DNA of 64,000 bases, from positions 1,364,001-1,428,000 of the forward strand of contig NZ_CP019966.1 of assembly GCF_003031265.1 (NCBI RefSeq), given 5' to 3'. The translations under genes and the position numbers were made by a program. How positions within the stretch are numbered: the stretch's first letter is position 1; the number at the start of each line of letters is the position of its first letter. This DNA is from Rhodopseudomonas palustris (lineage in GTDB: Bacteria; Pseudomonadota; Alphaproteobacteria; Rhizobiales; Xanthobacteraceae). Positions 1 to 9,276 of the stretch are shown here, in pieces. The notes under the pieces were generated by a model. It saw nothing but the letters and a program-made list of their open reading frames with translations. It searched no databases and had not been told where the DNA came from.

Positions 1-247
1 AACGTGCCGTGTGTCATGGCACATCTTGGAATCGATCGAGGCGCGCCAATTAGCCGTTCGCGGGCTTGCGCTCTACCGGCAAGGGTGCCAATAGAACGAT
101 TCTGGACTGTCTGTTCTACCCGACCGGCCATGACAAGCGGCCCGGGGCATGTTGAAGGCCGCCGATCTCGCGACCTCCCCGGGCAATCGTCTCGCAAGCT
201 TTGCCGAGAGCGCTGTGCCGGTCGCAGAGATGAAAGGGCTTTGGATC

Positions 248-775
248 GTGACGACAGAGGCTTCGGCGGAACCGACACGCCGTGATTTTCTCTATATCGC
301 AACCGGCGCGGTTGCCGCCGTCGGTGCGGCGGCCGCGGTGTGGCCGTTCATCTCGCAGATGAACCCCGACGCGTCGACCATCGCTGCCGGCGCGCCGATC
401 GAAGTCGATCTGACCCCGATCGCTGAAGGTCAGGACATCAAGGTGTTCTGGCGCGGTCAGCCGATCTACATCATGAACCGCACCAAGAAGCAGGTCGAAG
501 AAGCGCGCAACACGCCGCTGTCCGACCTCAAGGATCCGCAGACCGATCAGGCGCGGACCAAGGAAGGCCACGAGAACTGGCTGGTCGTGGTCGGCATCTG
601 CACCCACCTGGGCTGCATTCCGATCGCGCACGAGGGCAAATACGACGGGTTCTTCTGCCCGTGCCATGGTTCGCAGTACGACAGCTCCGGTCGTATCCGC
701 CAGGGGCCGGCGCCGCTCAACCTGCCGATTCCCCCCTACCAATTCGTCTCCGACACCAAAGTCCAGATCGGCTGA
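248..775 (+). CDS. fbcF: Ubiquinol-cytochrome c reductase iron-sulfur (Rieske) subunit
   Basis: Rieske subunit of the cytochrome bc1 complex, which carries electrons from ubiquinol to cytochrome c1 on the periplasmic face of the inner membrane. The two cluster-binding boxes CTHLGC and CPCHGS are intact in the C-terminal half. The N-terminus has [10 protein letters not shown], a Tat-like signal that stays as the single membrane anchor. Start: GTG at 248 is preferred because AGGG lies 9 nt upstream and the product (175 aa, [14 protein letters not shown]) matches family length. ATG codons at 149 and 230 are also in frame but have no good ribosome site. fbcH follows 40 bp downstream, so the two form the fbcFH operon. 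An inverted repeat, GTGCC-N9-GGCAC, lies at 4-22; no clear promoter was found in the upstream stretch. Confidence 0.95.
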   Translation: MTTEASAEPTRRDFLYIATGAVAAVGAAAAVWPFISQMNPDASTIAAGAPIEVDLTPIAEGQDIKVFWRGQPIYIMNRTKKQVEEARNTPLSDLKDPQTDQARTKEGHENWLVVVGICTHLGCIPIAHEGKYDGFFCPCHGSQYDSSGRIRQGPAPLNLPIPPYQFVSDTKVQIG

Positions 776-815
776 CGTTCCCGTGCGCCGTACCAATGCT
801 TACTAGGATCGCATC

Positions 816-2882
816 ATGAGCGGACCCTCGACCTATCAGCCACAAAGCCCCTTGATGAAGTGGCTGGAGCAGCGCCTGCCGATCGCGGGCCTCGTTCATT
901 CCTCTTTCATCGCCTACCCGACGCCGCGTAACCTCAACTACTGGTGGACGTTCGGCGCCATCCTGTCGATGATGCTGGCGGTGCAGATCGTCACCGGCAT
1001 CGTGCTGGCGATGCACTACACCCCGCACGTCGATCTCGCCTTCGACTCGGTCGAGCGGATCGTCCGCGACGTCAACTACGGCTGGCTGCTGCGCAACATG
1101 CACGCCGCCGGCGCGTCGATGTTCTTCATCGCCGTCTACGTCCACATGCTCCGCGGCCTGTACTACGGTTCGTACAAGGCGCCGCGCGAAGTGTTGTGGA
1201 TTCTCGGCGTCATCATCTACCTGCTGATGATGGCGACCGGCTTCATGGGTTACGTGCTGCCGTGGGGCCAGATGAGCTTCTGGGGCGCCACCGTGATCAC
1301 CAACCTGTTCTCGGCGTTCCCGGTCGTCGGCGACAGCATCGTGACGCTGCTGTGGGGCGGCTATTCGGTCGGCAACCCGACCCTGAATCGCTTCTTCTCG
1401 CTGCACTACCTGCTGCCGTTCGTGATCGCCGGCGTGGTCGTGCTGCACGTCTGGGCGCTGCACGTCACCGGCCAGAACAACCCGGCCGGCGTCGAGCCGA
1501 AGACCGAGAAGGACACCGTTCCGTTCACGCCTTACGCGACCCTCAAGGACGTGTTCGGCATGTCGTGCTTCCTGGTGTTCTACTCCTGGTTCATCTTCTA
1601 CATGCCGAACTACCTCGGCGATGCGGAGAATTACGTTCCGGCCAACCCGGGCGTGACCCCGCCGCACATCGTGCCGGAATGGTACTACCTGCCGTTCTAC
1701 GCGATCCTGCGTTCGATCCCGAACAAGCTGATGGGCGTCATCGCGATGTTCGGTGCGATCATCGTGCTGCTGTTCCTGCCCTGGCTCGACAGCTGCAAGG
1801 TGCGCTCGTCGCGCTATCGCCCGATGGCCAAGCGCTTCTTCTGGGCCTTCGTGGTGACCTGCCTGGTGCTGGGCTGGCTCGGCTCGAAGCCGGCGGAAGG
1901 CATCTACACCACGCTCGGTCAGGTGTTCACCTTCTTCTACTTCGCCTACTTCCTGATCGTGCTCCCGGTGCTGGGTCGTATGGAAAAGACTCTGCCGCTG
2001 CCGAACTCGATCGCCGAAGACGTGCTCAACAAGGGCAAGGTCGCCAAGGCCGTTGCCGGCCTGGTGGCGGTGCTGTTCGCAGGCGGCCTGATGGTCGGCG
2101 GCGTGCAGCCGGCCAAGGCCAACGAAGGTGGCGAGAACCCGCCGTCGCTGCAGTGGAGCTTCGCAGGTCCGTTCGGCACCTACGATCGCGCCCAGCTGCA
2201 GCGTGGCTTCAAGATCTACAAGGAAGTCTGCTCCAACTGCCACTCGCTGAAGCTGTTGCAGTATCGCAACCTCGCCGAGCCGGGTGGTCCGGGCTTCACC
2301 GTGGAGCAGGCCAAGGAGATCGCGGCCGCTGCGCAGATCAAGGACGGTCCGAACGATCAGGGTGAGATGTTCGAGCGTCCCGGTCGGCTCGCCGACACCT
2401 TCCACTCGCCGTTCCCGAACGAGCAGGCTGCCCGTGCGGCCAACGGTGGTGCGGCTCCGCCGGACATGTCGCTGCTGGCCAAGGCGCGCACCTATCCGCG
2501 TGGCTTCCCGCAGTTCATCTTCGACTTCTTCACCCAGTTCCAGGAGCAGGGCCCGAACTACATCGCCGCGCTGCTGCAGGGCTACGAAGACACCCCGCCG
2601 GAAGGCTTCAGTCTCCCGGACGGCTCGTTCTACAACAAGTGGTATCCGGGCCATTCGATCAAGATGCCGCCGCCGATCCAGGCCGGCATGGTGAGCTACG
2701 ACGACGGCACGCCGGAAACGCTCGAGCAGTACGCCAAGGACGTCTCGACGTTCCTGGTGTGGGCTTCCGAGCCGCACATGGAGGCCCGCAAGCGCCTCGG
2801 TCTGCAGGTGATGATCTTCTTGGTCATCCTTTCCAGCCTGCTGTACTTCGTGAAGCGCAAGGTGTGGTCGAACGTCCACTAA
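816..2882 (+). CDS. fbcH: Cytochrome b/c1 fusion precursor of the bc1 complex
   Basis: One 688-aa polyprotein containing cytochrome b (about residues 1-425, multi-pass, with the quinol-site PEWY motif and paired haem histidines in [15 protein letters not shown] and VLHVWALH) followed by cytochrome c1. The c1 part begins with an internal signal sequence ending near AKANEGG, where signal peptidase would release it. It carries the haem c motif CSNCH at residues 472-476 and ends in a transmembrane anchor. Fused b/c1 is known from Bradyrhizobium, where the precursor is cut into two subunits. Functions with fbcF in respiration and cyclic photosynthetic electron flow. An intrinsic terminator follows at 2913. 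Confidence 0.96.
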   Translation: MSGPSTYQPQSPLMKWLEQRLPIAGLVHSSFIAYPTPRNLNYWWTFGAILSMMLAVQIVTGIVLAMHYTPHVDLAFDSVERIVRDVNYGWLLRNMHAAGASMFFIAVYVHMLRGLYYGSYKAPREVLWILGVIIYLLMMATGFMGYVLPWGQMSFWGATVITNLFSAFPVVGDSIVTLLWGGYSVGNPTLNRFFSLHYLLPFVIAGVVVLHVWALHVTGQNNPAGVEPKTEKDTVPFTPYATLKDVFGMSCFLVFYSWFIFYMPNYLGDAENYVPANPGVTPPHIVPEWYYLPFYAILRSIPNKLMGVIAMFGAIIVLLFLPWLDSCKVRSSRYRPMAKRFFWAFVVTCLVLGWLGSKPAEGIYTTLGQVFTFFYFAYFLIVLPVLGRMEKTLPLPNSIAEDVLNKGKVAKAVAGLVAVLFAGGLMVGGVQPAKANEGGENPPSLQWSFAGPFGTYDRAQLQRGFKIYKEVCSNCHSLKLLQYRNLAEPGGPGFTVEQAKEIAAAAQIKDGPNDQGEMFERPGRLADTFHSPFPNEQAARAANGGAAPPDMSLLAKARTYPRGFPQFIFDFFTQFQEQGPNYIAALLQGYEDTPPEGFSLPDGSFYNKWYPGHSIKMPPPIQAGMVSYDDGTPETLEQYAKDVSTFLVWASEPHMEARKRLGLQVMIFLVILSSLLYFVKRKVWSNVH

Positions 2883-2912
2883 GCGGCGAACGAGCCAACA
2901 CAACGAGACAGG

Positions 2913-2935
2913 AAAGCCCCTTCGGGGGCTTTTTT
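2913..2935 (+). terminator. Intrinsic terminator of fbcFH
   Basis: Stem AAGCCCC / GGGGCTT with a short loop, followed directly by a run of T, 30 bp after the fbcH stop. Classic rho-independent form. Confidence 0.85.
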
Positions 2936-3038
2936 GTTGTCTGCATTCCGGCGTTTGCCGATGAGTAGCGATTGCATCCGGCGACTGCTCCGGACAAAAT
3001 AATCAAAAGCAATTGCATGTAACCCGCGCGGAGGATCC

Positions 3039-3713
3039 ATGGGCACGCTGATCACTTTCAAACGTCCGGACGGCAAGGAAGCGAGCGGCTATCTCGCCAA
3101 CGCTGCCAGCGGCAAAGCGCCGGGCGTGGTGGTGATCCAGGAATGGTGGGGGCTGTCCGAGCAGATCAAGGGACTGACCGACCGCCTCGCGCTGGCCGGC
3201 TTCGATGCGCTCGCGCCGGACCTCTACAACGGCACGGTGGTTCCGTATCACGACACGGATGCGGCCAATAAAGAGATGAGCTCGCTCGACTTCATGGACG
3301 CCACCACCCAGACGGTGCGCGGCGCTGTGAACTACCTCTCGCGCAACGGCGCCAAGGTCGGCCTGACCGGCTTCTGCCTCGGCGGCGCCGTGACGGTGAT
3401 CGGCGCCTGTAAGATCCCGGAACTGAGCGCGGCGGTGGTGTTCTACGGCATTCCGCCGGAGCAGGCGGCCAAGCCGTCCGAGGTGCGGGTGCCGATGCAA
3501 GGCCATTTCGCCAACCGCGACGATTGGTGCACCCCGCAGGTGGTGGATGCGTTCGAGGCCGGATTGAAGGCCGCCGGCAAGCAGGCCGAGTTCTTCCGCT
3601 ATGAGGCCGACCACGCCTTCGTCAACGAGCAGCGTGCGGCGGTGCACGACCGCGAAGCGGCGGAACTCGCGTGGTCGCGAGCGATGCAGTTCTTTGGAAA
3701 GCATCTCTCCTGA
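3039..3713 (+). CDS. Dienelactone hydrolase family protein
   Basis: Cytosolic alpha/beta hydrolase of the dienelactone hydrolase (carboxymethylenebutenolidase) family, 224 aa, the usual length. The nucleophile motif is GFCLGG with Cys113; the Asp is in ANRDDW and the His is H192 in YEADHAF, so the Cys-Asp-His triad is complete. Start ATG follows GGAGG closely. Stands alone between a terminator and a small unrelated gene, so a chlorocatechol role is not supported by context; many such proteins are broad-specificity lactone or ester hydrolases. Substrate unknown. Confidence 0.85.
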   Translation: MGTLITFKRPDGKEASGYLANAASGKAPGVVVIQEWWGLSEQIKGLTDRLALAGFDALAPDLYNGTVVPYHDTDAANKEMSSLDFMDATTQTVRGAVNYLSRNGAKVGLTGFCLGGAVTVIGACKIPELSAAVVFYGIPPEQAAKPSEVRVPMQGHFANRDDWCTPQVVDAFEAGLKAAGKQAEFFRYEADHAFVNEQRAAVHDREAAELAWSRAMQFFGKHLS

Positions 3714-3803
3714 CGGCTGCAGCCCGGTAAAATTTGAGCTTTCGGCTGAAGACTTGGCAGATCAGTTTGCTGCGATAACGTCGGCATACGCCACGAGGAC
3801 AGC

Positions 3804-4028
3804 ATGGTTGAAAAAGTCGTAAACCCGGATCTCCGAAACGTCGTCGACCTCGACAGCTACCGCGCCAAGCCGATCGGCCTGCGCGGCGCCGGGGCCGAAG
3901 GCCGTCGGTGCAGGCATTGCGGCGCGGCGCTGCTCGATGACGAGTTGGAGGATGATTGCTCGAGTGCCGGCATTGCCCTGCAATCGCCGGCCCGCCGACG
4001 ACCGACGCGCGTGTTCCGCGCCGACTGA
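3804..4028 (+). CDS. Small conserved-looking protein with a CxxC motif
   Basis: 74-aa protein preceded by GAGGA at a good distance from the ATG. The central RRCRHCGAALLDDELEDDC segment resembles a small zinc-ribbon half (two Cys, then a third after an acidic helix). The C-terminus is basic (RRRPTRVFRAD). No membrane segment or signal. It has its own downstream hairpin (4097-4127), consistent with a monocistronic transcript. I do not recognise a named family; metal binding is inferred from the cysteine pattern alone. Confidence 0.6.
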   Translation: MVEKVVNPDLRNVVDLDSYRAKPIGLRGAGAEGRRCRHCGAALLDDELEDDCSSAGIALQSPARRRPTRVFRAD

Positions 4029-4096
4029 TTTGACGACGACCGGCGTGGCCGCCAAGCGCCACGCCGCACGCACCCATTCGATGCGATCGTCTGCAG

Positions 4097-4136
4097 CGCC
4101 CCGTTTCCGATCATCGGAAGCGGGGCGTTGGTCTTT
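4097..4136 (+). terminator. Probable intrinsic terminator
   Basis: A 12-bp stem CGCCCCGTTTCC / GGAAGCGGGGCG (one G-T wobble) with a short loop, followed by TTGGTCTTT. It separates the small plus-strand gene ending at 4028 from the convergent SDR gene and could serve both. Confidence 0.6.
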
Positions 4137-4174
4137 CGGGAGGGAAGAGAGCGGGCTTTGCCGCCGTCTGAGGG

Positions 4175-4951
4175 TCAGACGTGCTGGCCGCCGTTGATGT
4201 GGATCTCGGCGCCGTTCACGTAGGACGAGGTCTCGGTGCACAGCACGTAGATGATCTTGGCGACCTCATCCGGGGTGCCGAGCCGGCGCATCGGAATCTG
4301 CTCCTCGACGATCTTCTCGGTGCCGGGCGACAGGATCGAGGTGTCGATCTCGCCGGGCGCGATCGAGTTCACCCGCACGCCGACCGGGCCGAAATCCGCT
4401 GCCATTTCCCGGGTCAGCGCTGCGAGCGCCGCCTTCGAGGTCGCGTAAGCTGCGCCAGCGAATGGATGCACGCGCGATCCGGCGATCGAGGTGACGTTCA
4501 CCACCGAGCCCTTCACCGCCTTCAGTTCCTCGATCAAGCCGCGCGCCATCATGATCGGCGCGAAGAAATTGACCCGGAACACGTGCTCCCAGGTGTCGAG
4601 TTCGGTGTCGATCGAGCCGAGCCGGGCACCGCCGGGAGCCTTCGGCGAGATCGCGGCATTGTTGACCAGCGCATGCAGGGCGCCGCCATCGAGCCGCTCC
4701 CGGATCTCGTCGATCGCCCGCAGGGTGTCGGCGCGGTCGCCGAGGTCGACCTGGATGTGGTCTTCGGGGCCGGCGCCCCACGGGCACTGCTCCGGAAACG
4801 GATGCCGGGAGCAAGTGATCACTCGCCAGCCCGCGCTGGAGAAACGGATCACCGTGGCATGGCCGATGCCGCGACTGGCGCCGGTCAGGAGCATGGTCCG
4901 GCGCGGCGCGTTGCTCTCGGGCGGGCGCGGCTTTTGGGAGTCGGGGCTCAT
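4175..4951 (-). CDS. SDR family NAD(P)-dependent oxidoreductase
   Basis: Classical short-chain dehydrogenase/reductase, 258 aa. Cofactor loop TGASRGIG lies near residue 24, the NNAA motif follows, and the catalytic Ser plus YATSK are present, as is the typical C-terminal [11 protein letters not shown] proline-rich 18-residue N-terminal extension precedes the Rossmann core. Its ATG overlaps the stop of pdxH (4-nt overlap), so the two are translationally coupled. Substrate cannot be read from sequence. Confidence 0.88.
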   Translation of the reverse strand: MSPDSQKPRPPESNAPRRTMLLTGASRGIGHATVIRFSSAGWRVITCSRHPFPEQCPWGAGPEDHIQVDLGDRADTLRAIDEIRERLDGGALHALVNNAAISPKAPGGARLGSIDTELDTWEHVFRVNFFAPIMMARGLIEELKAVKGSVVNVTSIAGSRVHPFAGAAYATSKAALAALTREMAADFGPVGVRVNSIAPGEIDTSILSPGTEKIVEEQIPMRRLGTPDEVAKIIYVLCTETSSYVNGAEIHINGGQHV

Positions 4952-5586
4952 GGATACAGCCTTGTCTTGGTCCAGGGGTGATCCGGGGTGTCCCGGCGGA
5001 ATTCGATGCGGTCGTGCAGGCGGAACGGGCGGTCGTGCCAGAACTCGATTCGGGACGGCGTGATCCGCCAGCCGCTCCAGCCGGGCGGCCGCGGAACGTC
5101 GCCGACCAGATGGCGCGCCGCCACCTTGGCGATCGCCTGCTCGAACGCGAACCGGCTTTCCAGCGGCTGCGACTGCTTGCTCGCCCAGGCGCCGATCTGC
5201 GCCTGCTTCGGCCGGGTGGCGAAATAGGCATCGGCCTCGGTGTCGGTCACCGGGGTCACGGTGCCGCGAATCCGAATCTGCCGGCGCAGCGATTTCCAGT
5301 GAAACAGCAGCGCGGCTTTCGGGTTGGCGGCCAGTTCGCGGCCCTTCTGACTGGCGATGTGGCTGTAGAACACGAAGCCGTGCTCGTCATAGCCCTTCAT
5401 TAGAACCATGCGCACGTCGGGCAGGCCGTCCGGATCGACCGTCGCCAGCGCCATCGCGTTCGGATCGTTGGGCTCGGATTTGTTGGCTTCCGCAAGCCAT
5501 TCAGCGAACAGCGCAAACGGATTCTCTGCCGCGGTGAAATCACCGGGCGTTAACTCACTCTGTGGTCTGATCGAGGGGTCGCTCAT
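4948..5586 (-). CDS. pdxH: Pyridoxamine 5'-phosphate oxidase
   Basis: FMN-dependent oxidase making pyridoxal 5'-phosphate from pyridoxine or pyridoxamine phosphate in cofactor salvage. The 212-aa length fits PdxH, with the FMN-binding stretch around [19 protein letters not shown], the [16 protein letters not shown] core and the C-terminal W-RL-P signature ending in TKTRLYP. Upstream gene of a two-gene unit with the SDR. Divergent from the lipoprotein gene; a 17-bp palindrome lies in the shared upstream region. Confidence 0.95.
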   Translation of the reverse strand: MSDPSIRPQSELTPGDFTAAENPFALFAEWLAEANKSEPNDPNAMALATVDPDGLPDVRMVLMKGYDEHGFVFYSHIASQKGRELAANPKAALLFHWKSLRRQIRIRGTVTPVTDTEADAYFATRPKQAQIGAWASKQSQPLESRFAFEQAIAKVAARHLVGDVPRPPGWSGWRITPSRIEFWHDRPFRLHDRIEFRRDTPDHPWTKTRLYP

Positions 5587-5601
5587 GCGAGGGAATCCGA
5601 C

Positions 5602-6120
5602 TTGTGCTTCACCGCGGTCCGGAACGCGCTGCGGGTCCTGTATAGGTCCAACCTATATAGGGCACGGCAACGCAATGGCCTATCGGCCATCGCGCAAGGC
5701 GCGCCAGCGATGATAGCGATTCTAATCGGCGCCTCGCTCGGTGGCTGCGGCATGAATAGCCGCGACGGCGCCTTCGCCCAGATGGACAGCAGCGACTTCA
5801 CCGGCTCGATCGGTGCTGTGCTGCCCGCCCGCGAGGAAGGCCCGACCGACGCCGATATGGCGCTGGCGCGGATTGCGGCATCCGATGTGCTGACCAAGGG
5901 CGACAAGGATTCCAGCCAGCCGTGGGAAAACCCGACCACCGGTGCGCGCGGCTCGGTGACGCCTCTGGCCGCGGCCTACAGCAACGAAGGCCGCACCTGC
6001 CGCGACTTTCTCGCCTCCTATGTGAAAGAGCGGACCGAGAGCTGGATGCAGGGCGCAGCGTGCCGAACCTCGCAGGGGCATTGGGAAATCCGCTCGCTGC
6101 GGCCGTGGCGCAAGAGCTGA
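5602..6120 (+). CDS. RT0821/Lpp0805-like surface lipoprotein
   Basis: Short exported protein. A hydrophobic stretch ends in the lipobox-like LGGC, followed by a low-complexity linker and a C-terminal domain with CRDF, then [10 protein letters not shown], the pattern of the rickettsial/legionella RT0821/Lpp0805 surface protein family (small 17-kDa-antigen-like lipoproteins). The start is uncertain: ATG 5602 leaves only 15 bp to the divergent pdxH, gives a long Arg-rich leader and would place the 5641 palindrome inside the gene. ATG 5710 gives a leader too short for a normal signal peptide. Neither has a clear ribosome site. The C-terminal two thirds is secure. Confidence 0.7.
   Translation: MCFTAVRNALRVLYRSNLYRARQRNGLSAIAQGAPAMIAILIGASLGGCGMNSRDGAFAQMDSSDFTGSIGAVLPAREEGPTDADMALARIAASDVLTKGDKDSSQPWENPTTGARGSVTPLAAAYSNEGRTCRDFLASYVKERTESWMQGAACRTSQGHWEIRSLRPWRKS
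5641..5657. promoter_or_regulatory. 17-bp palindrome between pdxH and lipoprotein gene
   Basis: Perfect inverted repeat TATAGGT-CCA-ACCTATA. The position, about 55 bp upstream of pdxH translation and upstream of the alternative lipoprotein start at 5710, suits an operator controlling one or both divergent genes. The binding protein is unknown. Confidence 0.4.
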
Positions 6121-6239
6121 TTCCGATCGAATTGCGCGCGCCACCGGGCCGATTCCGGTTGCAAAAAAGACATGAAACCCCCAGATGACTGGCGACGGGC
6201 GTTCGCCCACAGTTGAAATTCCTGAAGGAGACGAGACGG

Positions 6240-7208
6240 ATGCGCGACCCCTATGAGGTCCTGGGGGTGCAGCGGGACGCCAGCGCTGCGGCGATCAAAA
6301 GCGCCTATCGCAAGCTGGCGAAGAAGCATCACCCCGACAGCAACAAAAACGATCCCAAAGCCGCCGCGCGTTTCGCTGAAATCAATTCCGCCAACGAAAT
6401 CCTCGGCGACGAGACCAAGCGCAAGCAATACGACCGCGGCGAGATCGATGCCGAAGGCAAGCCGCGCTTCCAGGGTTTCCCTGGCGGCGGTGGCCGTGCG
6501 GGCGGCGCCGGCGGGTTCGAGCAATATTCCTTCCGCAGCGGCGGCGGAGCCCCCGGTGGCGGGTTCGGCGGCGCGGCCGGCTTCGAGGACATCTTGAATT
6601 CGATGTTCGGCGGCGCGGCTGGCGCGCGCGGCGCGGGTGCGCGTGGTCGCACCCAAGGCTTCGACTTCGACACCGGCTTCGCACCCGACCTCGATCAGTC
6701 GGTGTCGATGACGGTGACGCTCGAAGAGGCGACGCGCGGCACCGAAAAGCGGGTGCGGCTGCCGACCGGGAAAGAGCTCAACGTCAAGATTCCGGCCGGC
6801 GTCGGCGCCGGTCAGCAGATCCGGCTGAAGGGGCAGGGCGAAAGCGCGCCCGGTCACCGCGCCGGCGACCTGCTGATCACCGTGAACATCGCCCCGCATC
6901 CTTACTTCAAGGTCGACGGCAACGATCTGAAGCTCGAGCTGCCGCTGACGCTGTATGAAGCGGTGCTCGGCGCCAAGGTCCGGGTGCCGACGCTGACGGG
7001 AGCGATCGAGCTGTCGATCCCGAAAAATACGTCCAGCGGCCGGATCTTCCGGCTCAAGGGCAAGGGACTGCCGAAAGGCGGCGCGACCGGCGATCTGTTC
7101 GTAACCACCCGCATCATCCTGCCCGACGGCCACGATGCCGAGCTGGAGAAGCTGATGCAGAAGTGGCGGGACGACCACCCTTACAATCCGCGGACCGATC
7201 TCGGCTAA
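6240..7208 (+). CDS. DnaJ C-terminal domain co-chaperone, CbpA-like
   Basis: Type II Hsp40, 322 aa. J domain at residues 1-70 with the HPD triad (KKHHPDSN), then a Gly/Phe/Ala-rich linker, then two beta-rich substrate-binding domains. The CxxCxGxG zinc fingers of true DnaJ are absent, as in CbpA/DnaJ-class proteins. It should stimulate DnaK ATPase. Start ATG 6240 has AAGGAG 10 nt upstream; the TTG at 6213 only adds a spurious leader. A long GC-rich hairpin lies 30 bp after the stop. Confidence 0.9.
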   Translation: MRDPYEVLGVQRDASAAAIKSAYRKLAKKHHPDSNKNDPKAAARFAEINSANEILGDETKRKQYDRGEIDAEGKPRFQGFPGGGGRAGGAGGFEQYSFRSGGGAPGGGFGGAAGFEDILNSMFGGAAGARGAGARGRTQGFDFDTGFAPDLDQSVSMTVTLEEATRGTEKRVRLPTGKELNVKIPAGVGAGQQIRLKGQGESAPGHRAGDLLITVNIAPHPYFKVDGNDLKLELPLTLYEAVLGAKVRVPTLTGAIELSIPKNTSSGRIFRLKGKGLPKGGATGDLFVTTRIILPDGHDAELEKLMQKWRDDHPYNPRTDLG

Positions 7209-7606
7209 GGCCGCGATCGGCCGGCCCTGACGCAGGTGCGGCCTCGGTGCGGGGGATCAGCGCGCAACCCCGCCCGAGGCCGCTTGCGTCGACCGGCGGA
7301 TCGGACGCGACTCACACGATGCTGAGTGGCCGGTGCGATTCTGCGGCACGTCGGTGTTCCGATTGGCGATAATCGATGTCGAAAATGGGATCGCGCGGTT
7401 AGCACGCATTGAAAATGCTGCGCGATTTCGAATAGCGCACGATTTTCCAACTAATTGCCGAGAGCCGTTCTGCGCGGCGCCGATCGATGCCGCGCGGAGC
7501 AGCCCAGCCTTGCCCAAATGGTTGAATTTGCACGGGGACATGGGGCTGTACCCGGCCGGGCCGCTGGTGTAGGTCGAAGGCCGATTGCAAGACGATAGGA
7601 TAGTCC
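7209..7606. other. Intergenic region between the dnaJ-like gene and fabI
   Basis: About 400 bp with no gene I can support; an in-frame stretch at 7333-7572 has no ribosome site and non-coding-like composition. It contains the 7238-7283 hairpin and presumably the fabI promoter, which I could not place. Confidence 0.5.
7238..7283 (+). terminator. Large GC-rich stem-loop after the dnaJ-like gene
   Basis: Arms 7238-7254 and 7268-7283 pair over about 16 bp (GCGGCCTCG...GCGGGG with CCCCGC..CGAGGCCGC, one bulged base). There is no T-run, so it may be a rho-assisted terminator or an mRNA-stabilising hairpin. Confidence 0.45.
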
Positions 7607-8428
7607 ATGTCGACAGCTTCCGGCCTGATGCAAGGCAAACGCGGCGTTATTCTCGGCGTCGCCAACAACCGTTCGATTGCTTACGGCATCGCGAAAGCCT
7701 GCCGCGCCCAGGGCGCCGAGATCGCGCTGACCTATCAGGGTGACGCGCTGAAGAAGCGGGTCGAACCGCTTGCCGCCGAGCTCGGCGGCCTCGTTCTCGG
7801 GCACTGCGACGTCACCGACGGCGCCACCATCGATGCGGTGTTCGACGTGGTGAAGGAGAAGTGGGGCAAGATCGACTTCGTGGTCCACGCCATCGCGTTC
7901 GCCGACAAGGACGAGCTCGACGGCCGTTATGTCGACACTTCGCCGGAGAACTTCTCCAAGTCGATGCTGATCTCGTGCTACTCGCTGACCGCGATCGCGC
8001 AGCGCGCCGAGAAGCTGATGACGGACGGCGGCTCGATCATCACCCTGACCTATTACGGCGCCGAGAAGTGGATGCCGCATTACAACGTGATGGGTGTCGC
8101 CAAGGCGGCGCTCGAGGCCAGCGTGCGCTATCTCGCTGCCGACCTCGGCGAGAAGAACATTCGCGTCAACGCGATCTCCGCCGGCCCGATCAAGACGCTG
8201 GCGGCGTCCGGCATCGGTGACTTCCGCTACATCCTGAAGTGGAACGAATACAACGCGCCGCTGCGCCGGACGGTGACGATCGAAGAGGTCGGCGACAGCG
8301 CGCTGTACTTCCTGTCCGACCTGTCGCGCGGCGTCACCGGCGAAGTCCACCACGTCGATTCCGGCTACCATGTCGTCGGCATGAAAAACCCCGACGCGCC
8401 GGACATCTCGCTCGGCGGGAAGGACTAG
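7607..8428 (+). CDS. fabI: Enoyl-[acyl-carrier-protein] reductase (NADH)
   Basis: Last step of each fatty acid elongation cycle. The 273-aa protein has the FabI-type nucleotide motif GVANNRSIAYGIAKA, the LTYQGDALKKR segment, and the Y-x6-K active site (YNVMGVAK) inside a well-conserved SDR-like fold. Start ATG follows GATAGGATAG. It is transcribed ahead of a palindromic repeat and the histidine phosphatase gene. Confidence 0.95.
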   Translation: MSTASGLMQGKRGVILGVANNRSIAYGIAKACRAQGAEIALTYQGDALKKRVEPLAAELGGLVLGHCDVTDGATIDAVFDVVKEKWGKIDFVVHAIAFADKDELDGRYVDTSPENFSKSMLISCYSLTAIAQRAEKLMTDGGSIITLTYYGAEKWMPHYNVMGVAKAALEASVRYLAADLGEKNIRVNAISAGPIKTLAASGIGDFRYILKWNEYNAPLRRTVTIEEVGDSALYFLSDLSRGVTGEVHHVDSGYHVVGMKNPDAPDISLGGKD

Positions 8429-8474
8429 GCCGAAGAGATCGTCATGCGCGTGCTTTCGCGCATTGCATTTGTCC

Positions 8475-8559
8475 CGTCATTGCGAGCGAAGCGAAGCAAT
8501 CCAGGGCCCAGATCATGTGGCTGCTGGATTGCTTCGTCGCTTCGCTCCTCGCAATGACG
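8475..8559. repeat. Palindromic intergenic repeat, family B
   Basis: Long inverted repeat: left arm starting CGTCATTGCGAGCGAAGCGA (8475-8504), right arm 8524-8559 ending in TCGCAATGACG, separated by about 19 bp. A second copy is at 54207-54287 and a degenerate half at 28528-28563. REP/BIME-like; can fold into a long hairpin after fabI. Confidence 0.8.
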
Positions 8560-8578
8560 CTGAGGCTGATCGGCATTC

Positions 8579-9172
8579 ATGCCCACCATCTACTTCATCC
8601 GCCACGGCGAGACCGACTGGAACGCCACCGGGCGATATCAGGGCACGCGCGACATTCCGCTGAACGACAAGGGGCGGGGGCAGGCGGCTTCGGCCGGCGG
8701 CGTGCTCGGCGGTCTGCTCGCACGGAACGGCCAGCAGCCGGCGGAGCTGGACTATCGCGCCAGCCCGCTCGGCCGCGCCCGGGTCACCGTGGAGCTGGTG
8801 CGCGGTGCGCTGGGTCTGCCGGCGCAGGACTACACGGTCGACGACCGGCTGCGCGAGATCACCTACGGCGCCTGGGAAGGCTTCACCCTGCAGGACATGG
8901 AGCAGTCCGATCCGGCGCTGTATGCCGCGCGCCATGCCGACCGCTGGAACGTCGCGCCGCTGCGCGGCGAGAGCTACGCCCAGCGGCTGCCGTTCATCAC
9001 CGACTGGGTTGCGTCGCTGACGCGGGACACCGTCGCGGTCGGCCACGTCGGCACCGGCCGCACCCTGTTCGTCGCGCTCGGCCTGAAAACCCCGCGCGAG
9101 GCGCTGGAAGGCCCGATCCAGCAGGGCGCCGTCTACGTCTTCCGCGACGGCGGCTTCGAGATCGTCAGCTGA
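8579..9172 (+). CDS. Histidine phosphatase family protein
   Basis: Phosphoglycerate-mutase-like phosphatase, 197 aa. The catalytic RHGETDWN motif is at residues 8-15 and the second catalytic His is in the VGHVGTGRT segment; SPLGRARVT supplies the typical second arginine. This set suits a cofactor-independent phosphatase rather than glycolytic PGM. No informative neighbours (fabI upstream across a repeat, aroC downstream). Substrate unknown. Confidence 0.85.
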   Translation: MPTIYFIRHGETDWNATGRYQGTRDIPLNDKGRGQAASAGGVLGGLLARNGQQPAELDYRASPLGRARVTVELVRGALGLPAQDYTVDDRLREITYGAWEGFTLQDMEQSDPALYAARHADRWNVAPLRGESYAQRLPFITDWVASLTRDTVAVGHVGTGRTLFVALGLKTPREALEGPIQQGAVYVFRDGGFEIVS

Positions 9173-9276
9173 GCTCTTCCGCTCTCCCACAAGGGGAGAG
9201 GGGCCTAAGGCCGGTTTGACCCTGTCCGGCCGGCGCGTTACCACACCGGCGCAATCCAAAAGGGTCGGTCCGCGCC

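Noticed and set aside
717..2903. 728-codon open frame antisense to fbcH
   Set aside because: Runs exactly opposite the strongly supported cytochrome b/c1 gene; Arg/His-rich product typical of antisense frames in GC-rich DNA.
7333..7572. 79-codon frame upstream of fabI
   Set aside because: GTG start without ribosome site and no coding-like composition.
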